DNA of 64,000 bases from Muraenolepis orangiensis (Eukaryota; Chordata; Actinopteri; Gadiformes; Muraenolepididae): positions 307,967-371,966 of the forward strand of contig CM051002.1 of the NCBI GenBank assembly GCA_027704905.1. The letters are read 5' to 3'. A model generated the notes under the pieces. The model saw only the letters and a program-made list of their open reading frames with translations. It did no database searches and had not been told where the DNA came from. Both the position numbers and the translations under genes were made by a program. Positions 22,301-34,400 of the stretch are shown here, piece after piece. The first letter of the stretch is position 1. Every line of letters begins with the position of its first letter.

Positions 22301-24250
22301 TTACCGTGTACTGCCATTTTCCCTCGCCATAATTTGAATAGCAAGTGGCATTGCGTTTTAAGCAGTGACTAGCGGTTATTGCCACTACGTTGTCTGGATG
22401 CAGTCTCATGTGGTGTTGTCTTTCAGTTCCTGAACATGTGGACCAAGCAGGACACCCACGATCTGGAGAATCCATCCCTGACATCCACCCCGGTGTGCAG
22501 TCAAAAGGCCACGGTCACCACGCCGCTGCAGCGCGACAAGACGCCCCTCTTTCAGAAGGAGAACTCTGTGTATGTGTTGTAGGGCTGAGATCATTTTTTG
22601 ACTTTGAGTGGTATTGTATCGTCATGAAATGAAGATATAAACTTATCCTTTATCTATTTTTATAGTCGAAATTCATTAAGATAAGATATGCCTTTTCATC
22701 GTCTTCTCAATGCCTTCAAACTTGTTTTTGTCCGATACCTTACATTTCTATATACTTCAGTGTCGGGACCCTTTTTTAGAATGGCATTTTGAATTCATAA
22801 GCATATAGTGATATTCAATGTGGTCTCCTCATTGTACATCTACAGCTATTGATTCTTGACTCCCAGCGACTGCAACTTACCTGTCGGCAACCTTGAGCAA
22901 GATGTCTTACCCTTGCCTGCACCATAATGGACTTCACTAAAAGGAGCTTTGGATTAAAAAAAAGTCTTACATTTTTTCCTATTTAACATTTTCCTGTAGG
23001 TTTATTACACCCAATCACAAGTCTCAACTCTGTACTACTCCACGAACTCCGACGCCATTCAAAAATGCCATGGAGAAATATGGTCCATTGCAGATTTTGG
23101 TGAGTATGTTCAAAATCATGTGCATACAAAATCATCATGTTTTAACTTCACAACACCTACAGTATTGTAAATGTCTATGTACACCCCTTTGTATCTCAGC
23201 CTCAGACTCCTAGCCTGGAAGACGATCTGAATGAGGTCATCCTTAGGGAGGCTGGTATTGAACTGATCCGAAGTCCTCCTGAGCCTCGCCGCAAATCCCT
23301 GGTGACTACTGATAGATTCTCATTGATTGATGCATGGAAATATTCTGACCTACTTACGTTCACACTTGGTGAACATGTACCGTTCAAACCGTTTCATGTA
23401 CCGGGAAGGAATGGGGAGTAAGCTTCCATTGTAATTTTTGAATAAGCAACTCCTATTCAGCCACTACTTAATGGTTTTATTTTTGTTCAATCTCACTTGG
23501 GTCTAAATCAATCCCAATAAGTTTTGCTTGGGCTCTCGCTGACTTGGATGTGTTATCTGTCTTTCTAGCATCGGCCTCCTATGAAGAAAGTGCGCAAGTC
23601 TTTGGCGCTGGATGTAATGGACTGTAGGATGGCCCCCAAACTCAAACCTGAAGAGCCTGAACCCGAGCAGTCCACACAGGTATGGGGGGGGGGCTCCTTG
23701 AAGTTTAGTTTAAATGTAGTTCAAACTTACCTCTTGTAATCTGCGGCTTGGTCCTCAGGCGGAGACGTCCCTGTCGTCTTCGTTTTGCACCAAGCGGGAG
23801 GAGAACGTGTTGGACCAGGGCTTCCTCGTCGGGCCCGGGGAATGCATGGCCCAGGCCTGCTCTCTGCCCCTGACGCCGGTGAGACACACGGTGCAGTCTG
23901 CGGTTAACATGCTGGGGGGGGGGGGGCAGGACGGTATAGAGGTGTTTGATCCCTGTCAGGCTGTTCTGGGTTCCAACCCCGCTGCTTGCAGTGAGTTCCG
24001 TAGGCATCCCTGAGAAAGATGCCCTAACCTCATGCAACTAAATAAATTAACCTTTTAAAGTGTTAATCATAGGGGAGGGATATATTGTAACTTTCGTTAT
24101 TAAAAAACCTTTCTGTTGTAGATGTCTAAAGAATGGGAGATGGTAGTGTGTGGACGAACAGAGGACCAGCTCATAATGACTGAGAAGGCCAGGAGCTTCC
24201 TGAGGTCCCTCCCATCCAGAACCCCCAAACGTGCACTCATCCTCTCCTGA
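19310..24250 (+). CDS. mybl2: Myb-related protein B (B-Myb)
   Basis: DNA-binding activator that works with the MuvB complex to switch on G2/M genes. Fifteen coding exons: 19310-19329, 19757-19853, 19934-20005, 20192-20284, 20437-20657, 20891-21023, 21144-21203, 21557-21748, 21937-22209, 22427-22569, 23000-23099, 23200-23301, 23569-23679, 23759-23878, 24122-24250; 621 aa. Three Myb repeats at about residues 34-80, 86-132 and 138-183, with the tryptophan pattern intact and the near-invariant GPWTKEED, GRLGKQCRERWHNHLNP and TDNAVKNHWNSTIKRK. C-terminal blocks typical of B-Myb: GELIPISP, TPKSTPVKILPFSPSQFLN, LTSTPVCSQK, TPTPFKNAMEKYGPL and VRKSLALDV, many of them proline-directed kinase sites. 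The exon 8 end is set by the GTGGGT donor and phase. Neighbouring ift52 agrees with the human locus. Confidence 0.96.
19361..19410. repeat. (TATATC)n microsatellite
   Basis: TATA/TATC simple repeat in mybl2 intron 1, about 35 bp after exon 1. Confidence 0.9.
21299..21440 (+). mobile_element. tRNA-derived SINE relic in mybl2 intron 7
   Basis: Begins GTGGCGGCACTGTGGCTC, has a B-box-like CGACCCCGGGTTCTATTCC, then the pyrimidine-rich body (TTTCCTGTCTTATCACTGTCC) and a GAAGGCACAAAA end, the layout of a common fish tRNA-SINE. It lies directly before exon 8. Confidence 0.6.
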
Positions 24251-24900
24251 GATGCCCCCCCCCCCTCTCTCTCTTCACTCTTCCGTATGCCAAGATGTTG
24301 CATCAACGTCACCGTCGTCAAAAGTTGTTGACATTTTTTAAAAACCAGTGTACTCATGGAATGGACTATGAATGATGCCTAATCATTGAGCTGGGATAGT
24401 GTGTATTGACTGGTGCTTTTACAATGGATCAATCTGCTTCAAATTACCCTTTCTGTCTGGTTTTGTAAAACAGTATGCAAATTCCATTCCACAGATATTT
24501 TTGCACTTGGAATCTATTGGGGGGGGGGGGGGCAATAATGAATAATGTATGATTGATCAAAGGATGTATTAAGCAGGGGGGGGTACTCTCAGGATATTAC
24601 CCAGTTGTTTACATACATCAACGTATTACATGTAGTGAAAAGCGCTACGTCACGAAGATATATGTATAGAAACAAAACCTGAAAAAATAAAGATGTATAT
24701 TTGCTTTTGTCTCATGTGCTTTTTATTATCAGATGGTTGCCTTTAGAGAGTATTGGTACATAGAGAAGATGCCTTTATTGTCACTATTCATAATACAATG
24801 AAGTTGCGTGGATACGGCATCGCATGACATTGTTTGAATCCATGTAGTAAAATAAGTGTTAAAGTATGCTTCAGAGTCCTGTGTGGGTCTGGATGGGAAC
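24251..24900 (+). other. mybl2 3' UTR and end
   Basis: Contains G12 and G8 tracts and AATAAA at about 24687 (CTGAAAAAATAAAGATG), the probable polyadenylation signal. The stretch from about 24678 to 24796 is also found, inverted, in rpn2 intron 8 (about 32984-33128); its right part (TTTATTGTCACTATTC) is LINE/SINE-tail-like. Confidence 0.6.
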
Positions 24901-24906
24901 CCTCAA

Positions 24907-24971
24907 CCAATGAGGAGCGGACCAATGAGCAGCGGACCAATGAGCAGCGGACCAATGAGCAGCGGACCAAT
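24907..24971 (+). promoter_or_regulatory. Array of five CCAAT boxes
   Basis: Five CCAAT motifs spaced exactly 15 bp apart (24907, 24922, 24937, 24952, 24967) within a GACCAATGAGCAGCG tandem repeat, about 450 bp before the rpn2 start codon. CCAAT is the NF-Y core and is common in promoters of ER genes. A regulatory role is inference; it may be only a short minisatellite. Confidence 0.55.
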
Positions 24972-25419
24972 GCTGCGCCTCCACATCAACGTCTGCACGG
25001 AGATGCAATGAAGCCGGCCGAAGTCAGATGTATTGATTTAAACATATAAACGGCGTTTGACTTGGTTATTCATTTTAAAATTGCAACAATCAATTTAAAA
25101 CATTTTATTCCAATAGTTTACGAGACCATACAACAAAGAATTGACCTGAGTGTCCGTTTTCAAAGTAAAAGTAGTAAACTCCCCGATACCTTGAAAGCTC
25201 ATCATCACATAAGTATAATGGTACAAAAACATTAAATCTACACCTGTTTAATCTACAGGTCATATTAGAGTAAATGGTGTCTCTTAGGCCGTCTCCATGT
25301 CAGTGTTAATTTAGTTCGTAAGCCTTTATTTTGAAAGGATCACACTTTTCGACTGACGCGTCTCTAAAATACCGGAAGCTGTTGTCGGTTTCTGGTGACG
25401 CTGCATTAGACTGGAAGAC
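24972..25419 (+). promoter_or_regulatory. rpn2 upstream region
   Basis: AT-rich unique sequence leading to the rpn2 start. No TATA box at a convincing distance. No ERSE (CCAAT-N9-CCACG) seen. Confidence 0.35.
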
Positions 25420-28400
25420 ATGGCCCAAACTAGTAAGACATATCCTCCGGATTATTGTTTTTATTCTAATACCCTACATGTTATCGTTGAGCATTGTGGT
25501 TTGTATGATCTCGTCCTTATTGGAGTCTCTTACGAGGCGATGCACGGGGCTTCACAATAGACATGTCTATTCTATCTGGACCGCTAGCTAAGGACATGCT
25601 AAGGAGCCTAATGAATGGAGACATGTTTCTACATCCCGTCCTTAGAGCTCCTAATGGACACTAACTATCGTTCATCGTTCGCCCTCCGTCTCGCAGGCTT
25701 GTTGCGGGTGTTCCTGTTGTGCTTGGCCCTCGGAGTCCCGGCCCTCGGAGCCCTGACCCCGACCCACTACCTGTCCCGGGCCGACGTGGGCCGGCTGCAG
25801 GCCGTCCTCGGCCAGCACTTCACGGACCTCCAGGCCGCCTACTACTCCATCGTGGGTCTGAGCCTGCTGGGGGCCGGGGTGGAGGACCAGGCCGTGAGTG
25901 GGGCTTCATATGGCTGCTTAGCACCGGGATCCCGGAAGCTGGAGCACATGCTCCAATGACATCTCTTGTTATATCTCTGGTTATTTCTCTAATTAGATCT
26001 CTAATTAGATCTCTGGTTATAGCTCTAATTATATCTCTAATGTAATCTCTGGTTATATCTCTAATGATATCTCTGGTTAGATCTCTGGTTATATCTCTAA
26101 TTAGATCTCTGGTTATTCCCCTTAAACCTCAATCAAGTATTTAGTATTTTGTTGTAATGTTCACAGGAGGCATGCCAGTTCCTGAAGTCCCAGCTTGACC
26201 CAACCCGGGTGGACTCTCTCTTCTATGCTGCAGTGGCCAGTCAAGCCCTGTCTGGGTGTGAGGTATTGCTTAACAAAATGTCCTTATTATGGGTGTATTT
26301 CATTCAAAAATGTAAACCGTTTTCTTGTGTAGTTGGTGCTTCCATGGACGGTGAGGTAGTGTAGAGTGTATACTATGTTTTCAATATGTTTTATTTGCCA
26401 CTTGCAACAACTTCAATGGAATACTTACTCCCCATTCCCTCCCGCAGTATGCATTTCCTACAACAGGGGTGCCCAACCGTTTTTGAACCAAGAGCTACTT
26501 TTAAAGTTGCCAGTCTGCCGAGATCTACCAGTCCAAATAGAGAGGCGTAGCCATTACTGACAGCCTACCTGTGTGTTTTACTGTGAGGGGAGGGTGGAAC
26601 ATGCATACCAGAAGTAAACAAAGACATGCAACGGGAAAGTGTATGAAACAATCTCATCTCTTAAAATTCTGAACTTTATTATGAAACATTCACAAACGTA
26701 TAATTATGTATTCACATGTTTAACTCTGTTACATATGCACGCAACGAACAGAAGAGCATACCAGATGTATTTTCTACCTTAGTGGGGCCTCTGGCACTGG
26801 GAGGAGGCCACTAGCTTCTCGTAGTCAGGGCAGTAGGAGCTGGTTACAAGCCGTATGCAGGCCACAAGGTGGTCATCAGTCATCATAGATCTGTACTTGG
26901 ATTTGATGATCTTCATGTGAGAGAATGCAGACTCACACAAATAGGTGGACCCAAAAAGTGCTGTCAAGTTCAAGGCACATCTTCTGAGGTTGGGATACTT
27001 TTTGTTCCAAGAGCAGGTTCCAGAACTGTCCACTGGTGCCAGGTGTTGTGCTGGATTTGATGTCAATATCATTTGAGAGTGTGAGAATCTCATTCTCAAC
27101 AGCAGAGGTCGAACAGTGAATTTACTTTGGAGACGATCTCATCCACATCAATACTTCCACCAAATGGAAAACACAGATGGCAATGGGTTCAATGGATGAA
27201 AAGTCAGTAAAACGGCTCTCAAATTCTGTCAAGATGCTCTGAACTGGCTCTTCATACCGTGTTCTGTCAAGCTGCTTGACGTCTTTGCTCTGACGTTGAA
27301 GTTCGGCCTGCGTGTGAGGAAAGTTGCGCAGGTCACACCGCTGCAGCCTACTGAACAGCAGTTTTAGCTTGCTTTCACTGAACTGATCATGTTAATTCAA
27401 TTTTTATCTTTACCCTGCAGCTCTGAATTAAGCTCATTGAGCAGGCCAGTGAGATCTGTAAGGAACGATAAATCCAAAAGCCACTGGTGGTCATCTAGTT
27501 TTGGATATTCTGCATGTTTTGAAAGCTTCAGAAAGTCTTTGATTTCAGGCAACAGCTCTGTGAATCTCGCCAAAAATGTTCCTCTGCTTAGCCATCTAAC
27601 ATCTGTATGCAGCAGCAGGTCTGTGTTCTCTGCACCTGTCTCCTCCAAGTGAGCATGGAACAACCTCCTCTGTAGACTCCTGGCCCGAACAGAGCATACA
27701 ATCTTCATTGCAACATACATCACTTCTTTCATATTTAAAGTCTTCCCACACAGTGCTTGCTGGTGAATGATACAATGATAATTAAGGATGATAATTAAGG
27801 ATGCTCGGGAAAGATTCACTTTGTTTGCACAGTGCTATGAAACTTTTGGTGTGGCCCACCACACTTCTTAACAAAATCCATGAACGCATTGAAAATATCT
27901 ACGCCTCTCGTTTGTCCTTTCAATGGCAAAATAGTGAGCAGCTCTTCTTTTGCACTCATGTCTAAAAAAAAAACATTCTGATAAAAACACAGAATTGTGC
28001 CACATCCATCATATCAGTCGACTCGTTAAACTGTAGAGAACACTCACAGGCGCTAATGTCCCTCTTCAGTTGCTCCTCGACGTCCTCCGACATCAACTTA
28101 CACCGCCGTGTAACGGTATTCCGGGACAATTGCACGTCCTTAATAGCAGTCATGATGTCCGCCTTATTTTTACTGTCCCCAAAAAGCACGTCGGCAGCCT
28201 CCAGGAATACTTCTTTCACAACTTCGCCGTCTTTGAAAGACTTCATGTGTTTCGCAAGAACGTGACTGACACGATAAGATGCTAGGGTAGCAGCCTTGCT
28301 CTTGTTGTTGGGCCTGGTAAAAATTGACTGCTGTGCATTTAGCTGTCCTTTCAGTTCCCTCACCTTTTGGGCACGTAGGGCAGAATTAGGAGGGAATTCC

Positions 28401-31400
28401 GTCTCGTAGCGTTTGTGCAACGTTTTGAAATGCCGCTCCAAATTACCCTTCTTTGGTAAAGCCACGCTCGCATTGCAGATGAGACAGATAGACTTTGAAT
28501 TGGAATAAACAAAGAAATAATCATCCTCCCATTCGGAGTGAAAATTATATATTTTGGGCTTTTTTGCTTCTGCCAAAATTGCGGTCTTGTGTGTGCGTGG
28601 ACTGTCACTCCTGTTGCCACGGACAACGTCAGCTAACTAGTGCCCTCTGCCCACCTGCCACGCCCTGACAAGGGGTCACGGCAATCACAAAGCTTTGATG
28701 CGTTCAAGTGCATTATTCTGGCGGCAGGAATATTATGTTATGGGACAGGGGTGGCCAAACTACGGCCCGCGGGCCACATGCGGCCCGTTGAGCTTTTTAA
28801 TGCGGCCCATCTAATATTGGTATAACTGAGCCAGGGTTCCCGTGCTGATCTTAAAAAGCCTTAAAGTCTAAAATCCAACGATCCAATTTTTATTTATGTT
28901 AAATGTTTTGAGATTAATCAAGCTCGCGAGGTAAAGCCCCGATTAACGATAAAACAGAATATTGTTCTATTTTTAGACATCTCTCGGTCGACTGGGAATC
29001 GACTGGTTGGGCACCCCTGTCCTACAACAATACTATACTGTAAACAACACTATATGCTACGTATGATATACTATGTACTATACTTATGCTATACAACACT
29101 ATACTATAACAATTCTGTACACAATAAAAATAACACTAAAGTGACTGATGGTTGATATGTACACAATTTTGCTGAAAGCATTTGAAAGTGCCGGTAGTGC
29201 AGCAGCATAATGAGTACAGTATGAGTCCAGAAATCAAGCAAAAGTATGTTGTACCTACTTCCCAGGTTGTGAATGTGTTTTGGAACTAAACGTGTGCCCA
29301 CAGCTTGCACGGATGGAGAGGGGAACAAACACTTAAATCCAGACCGCTATAATAGCTTCTTATGTCCAATTCCACTAAAACTCAATTCCACTAAAACTCA
29401 ATTCCACTAAAGCTCAATCCCTACTAACACTACTTTGTTTTTAGATCCCATTGTCCAATGAAACCAGAGACCTTCTCCTGGCGGCGGTGAGCGAGGACTC
29501 CACCATGGTCCAGATCCACCATGCGGTTGGGGCGCTCACCGCTCTGGGCCTCCCCCTGGCCTCGCAGGAGGTGGTGGCCGCCCTCCGGGCTCGCATCAAC
29601 AAGGAGGAGAACGTCGTGGCGTAAGCTCCCTCTTTGTTGGCTCATCCTGGATTGGAAATTTTAATTATTGTCTTATTATATGTTGGATGATGGGGACAAA
29701 CTACAGTTTTACTATTTCATACATTTATAATACTAAAACTTTACTTTGTCCCTAAGAAGTGGTATGTGCATGAAACATGAATATTATTTAAGGGTATTAT
29801 AGGGTATCTTCTCCATTCATGCTATTATATATTAAATCATGATCGTCCTGTGCCCCTCCGTGTCCTGATTTAGTATATAATAGTATGTAACTCAAAAGCC
29901 TGATTCAGCCTTTTGTGTCCAGGCTGTAGAAGGAGCTCTCATTTGGCTTCTGTAATATTACATATAATAATATTCTTATTGCTGTAATCTTTTCAATGGT
30001 TCTATTCACAGCGTGACCCTGGCTCTGCAGACTGCTTCACGCCTCTCCCAACAGGCTGAGCTCAGTGGATTTGTAGAGGAAATCGAAGTGAGTACCGCAA
30101 CCATTTCTCCACCAAGAGGTGCTGCCGTGCCGCTCGGCAATACATATAGAAAAACAATAAGCTAATATTTACAATGCTACGTTCCTTTTCCTCACACTGT
30201 TTTCATGTTAATGGCGGTGAAGTGCATGTAGAAATGATTTTCTGTTTGACTCGTTTTTTTTCTTCTAGGATCTGACAGCTCGTTTGGACGATCTTGGAGG
30301 CCTTTACCTGCAGTTTGAGGAGGGACTCGAGGCAACCGCTGACTTTGTAGTGGCCGCCTACGCTCTGTCCGACCATGTGGAGGTGGAGCCCCCCTTGAAA
30401 GAGGTACCATCAAGCAACCATGGCAGCATGTGATTTGAGGTGGTCAGGTCATCAAAGGTGATCTCACTGAGCATGCCCCCCCCCCACAAACAGGACCAGG
30501 TCATCCAGCTGGTGAACTCCATCTTCAGTAAGAAGTCCTGGGACTCTCTGTCGGAGGCCTTCAGCGTGGCTGGGGCTGCAGTTGCCCTCTCCAGCAACCG
30601 CTTCCACGTGCCAGTGGTGGTCCGAGCCCAGGGCCCGGCCACGGTGTCCCACAGCCAGCCGACCCTGCAGGTAGACCCTGGCCCCCATCCACTGTCTTAC
30701 ATTCAGTCATCCAGTAGACTCTTTTCTCCAAAGTGACTTACATGTGAAGTTGATGCTCTCTGCTCTCTACACAAAATATTGTGTAACATTGACCATGTGT
30801 GTTTTCATCAACAGCTCCTGGTTACCGACATCCTGTCCCGGCCCCTGGCATCTGCTAGCGTGCTGGCAGAGTCCGCCAGCGCCCTGGCCACCAAGAGTGT
30901 TATCCTCAGCCAGACACCCTTCACCCTCAGGGAGTAAGTTTGATATGGGGGCCTGGTTATCCTTTTGAGAGAGTGTTTTGTATAGGGCCCTGGTTATCCC
31001 TTTGAGAGAGAGTGTTTTGTATAGGGCCCTGGTTATCCCTTTGAGAGAAAGTAAGTTTGATATAGGGGCCTGGTTATCCCTTTGAGAGAAAGTAAGTTTG
31101 ATATAGGGGCCTGGTTATCCCTTTGAGAGAAAGTAAGTTTGATATAGGGGCCTGGTTATCCCTTTGAGAGAAAGTAAGTTTGATATATGGGCCTGGTTAT
31201 CCATTTGAGAGAAAGTAAGTTTGATATAGGGGCCTGGTTATCCCTTTGAGAGAGAGTGTTTTGTATAGGGCCCTGGTTATCCCTTTGAGAGAGAGTGTTT
31301 TGTATAGGGCCCTGGTTATCCCTTTGAGAGAGAGTGTTTTGTATAGGGCCCTGGTTATCCCTTTGAGAGAAAGTAAGTTTGATATAGAGGTCTGGTTATC

Positions 31401-34400
31401 CCTTTGAGAGAAAGTAAGTTTGATATAGGGGCCTGGTTATCCCTTTGAGAGAAAGTAAGTTTGATATAGGGGCCTGGTTATCCATTTGAGAGAACGTAAG
31501 TTTGATTTAGGGGCCTGGTTATCCCTTTGAGAGAAAGTCAATTTGATATAGGGCCCTGGTTATCTCTTTGAGAGAGTGTTTTGTATAGGGCCCTGGTTAT
31601 CACTTTGAGAGAGTGTTTTGTATAGGGCCCTGGTTATCCCTTTGAGAGAAAGTAAGTTTGATATAGGGGCCTGGTTATCCCTTTGAGAGAAAGTAAGTTT
31701 GATATAGGGGCCTGGTTATCCCTTTGAGAGAACGTAAGTTTGATATAGGGGCGTGGTTATCCCTTTGAGAGAGAGTAAGTTTGATATAGGGGCCTGGTTA
31801 TCCCTTTGAGAGAGAGTAAGTTTGATATAGGGGCCTGGTTATCCCTTTGAGAGAAAGTAAGTTTGATATATGGGCCTGGTTATCCATTTGAGAGAAAGTA
31901 AGTTTGATATAGGGGCCTGGTTATCCCTTTGAGAGAGAGTGTTTTGTATAGGGCCCTGGTTATCCCTTTGAGAGAGAGTGTTTTGTATAGGGCCCTGGTT
32001 ATCCCTTTGAGAGAGAGTGTTTTGTATAGGGCCCTGGTTATCCCTTTGAGAGAAAGTAAGTTTGATATAGAGGTCTGGTTATCCCTTTGAGAGAAAGTAA
32101 GTTTGATATAGGGGCCTGGTTATCCCTTTGAGAGAAAGTAAGTTTGATATAGGGGCCTGGTTATCCATTTGAGAGAACGTAAGTTTGATTTAGGGGCCTG
32201 GTTATCCCTTTGAGAGAAAGTCAATTTGATATAGGGCCCTGGTTATCTCTTTGAGAGAGTGTTTTGTATAGGGCCCTGGTTATCACTTTGAGAGAGTGTT
32301 TTGTATAGGGCCCTGGTTATCCCTTTGAGAGAAAGTAAGTTTGATATAGGGGCCTGGTTATCCCTTTGAGAGAAAGTAAGTTTGATATAGGGGCCTGGTT
32401 ATCCCTTTGAGAGAACGTAAGTTTGATATAGGGGCGTGGTTATCCCTTTGAGAGAGAGTAAGTTTGATATAGGGGCCTGGTTATCCCTTTGAGAGAACGT
32501 AAGTTTGATATAGGGGCCTGGTTATCCCTTTGAGAGAACGTAAGTTTGATATGGGGTCTGGTTATCCCTTTGAGAGAGAGTAAGTTTGATATGGGGCCTG
32601 GTTATCCCTTTGAGAGAGAGTAAGTTTGATATGGGGCCTGGTTATCCCTTTGAGAGAGAGTAAGTTTGATATGGGGGCCTGGTTATCCCTTTGAGAGAGA
32701 GTAAGTTTGATATGGGGCCTGGTTATCCTTTGAGAGAGAGTAGTTGATATGGGGCCTGGTTATCCCTTTGAGAGAGAGTAAGTTTGATATGGGGGCCTGG
32801 TTATCCCTTTGAGAGAGAGTAAGTTTGATATGGGGCCTGGTTATCCCTTTGAGAGAGAGTAAGTTTGATATGGGGGCCTGGTTATCCCTTTGAGAGAACC
32901 TTTTGCCATGGGGGTGCTACTTCTCTTAGTTCCATGGAGCCTGTCGACAGGACCAGTTATCCCCCCCCCACTGGCTTTAAAGTAGTGAAGTGAAGATATA
33001 GTGACAATAAAGGCATCTATTCTTAACAAACGTACTAATACTCTTTACCGGCAACCATCATTGATTTAAATTTTTTTATAAAAAAGCGTATGAGACAAAA
33101 AGCAAATATACATCTTTATTTTTTCAGGTTATTATTGTAGTGTGGTGCTAGAGTTGTGCCCCCAGAGTTGTGTTGGTAGTACAGGTAATCGGTGCATCCA
33201 ATTTCAGGGGCTAGGTCTGTAGAGCCTTTGTTGACTTTAAAGGGGTTTCCCTTCTCTTTTCCTCCCCCTAGTGGCGTGTTTGAGCTCAACTTCATGTCCA
33301 GCCAGCCGGCCAGTGGCTACTACCAGTTCACCGTGGCCGTGAGCGGAGACAGCCGACTGGTAGCCAATCAGGTTGAGGTAAGCTGACACACTTGTCACTA
33401 AACACGGGTCACTGCTACTCACAAAGCAGTACCAGTTGAACGTTTCAAAGTAATGGCTCAGGAATGGGTGGGTGACGTACTTTGGGACTTTGACTTGTGC
33501 CGAATGTCAGCAAGACTAAGGAGCTCATGGTGGAGTTCAGGAGCCACCGGGGCCCCCACCATCAGGTGGACTGGACGGGACACCGGTGGAAGTCGTCAGT
33601 TGCTTCCGTTTCCTAGAGGTACAGATTTCCGACAACCTGGTGTGGACCCCCGCAACACGATGGTCATGCTGAAGAAGGCACACCAGCGCCTCTATTCTCT
33701 GCGGTGCCTCAGGAGAAGCGGAATAGTCCAGAGGTGGCTAGTGAACTTCTACCGTGGCCCCGTAGAGAGCGTCCTGATGGGTGGCGTCACCGTGTGGTAC
33801 GGAGACACCACTGGACGGGACAAGAAAGACATCCAGAGGGTCGTGAGGACGGCAGAGAAGATCATCGGGTGTGCACTTCCATGCATTGAGGAGATCTTTA
33901 GGACAAGATGTATGAAGAAGGCCACGTCCATCATAAAGGACTGCAACCACCCCGGGCTCCATCTCTTCTCCCCCCTACCGCCGTTTCCTCAGCATCCGTA
34001 CAAGGACCACCAGGTTCAAGGATAGTTTTTATCCACAGGCATTGACCTACTGAACTGCTAGGAGTGCTGCCACTATCATAACATTGTCATTAATATTACA
34101 CTTATATGTAAGTCATACTTTAGTTGACTTACTGGATTTATTATTCATTACTCATTACAGTTACTGCACTGTTCTGCACTGTATTCTCGATGATGCTGCA
34201 CTACTCGCACTTTAAAATGCTTTTAAATGCTTTAGGTCTGGACCACTCAGTTTGTTGGCCATTTATTTGTTTCGTCCACTAAAGTGTTTTTTCATTTTCT
34301 TTCAAATCTTTCCTGAACTGCTCTCCCCTCCGCAGCTTAAAGTGAAGGTGTCCACAGAGGTGGCCATTACCAACATGGACCTGTCCATTGTTGATCGGGA

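Noticed and set aside
28746..28860. Second complete hAT transposon inside the rpn2 intron 3 element
   Set aside because: Only one end (CAGGGGTGGCCAAAC) is visible; no matching second end or octamer duplication found.
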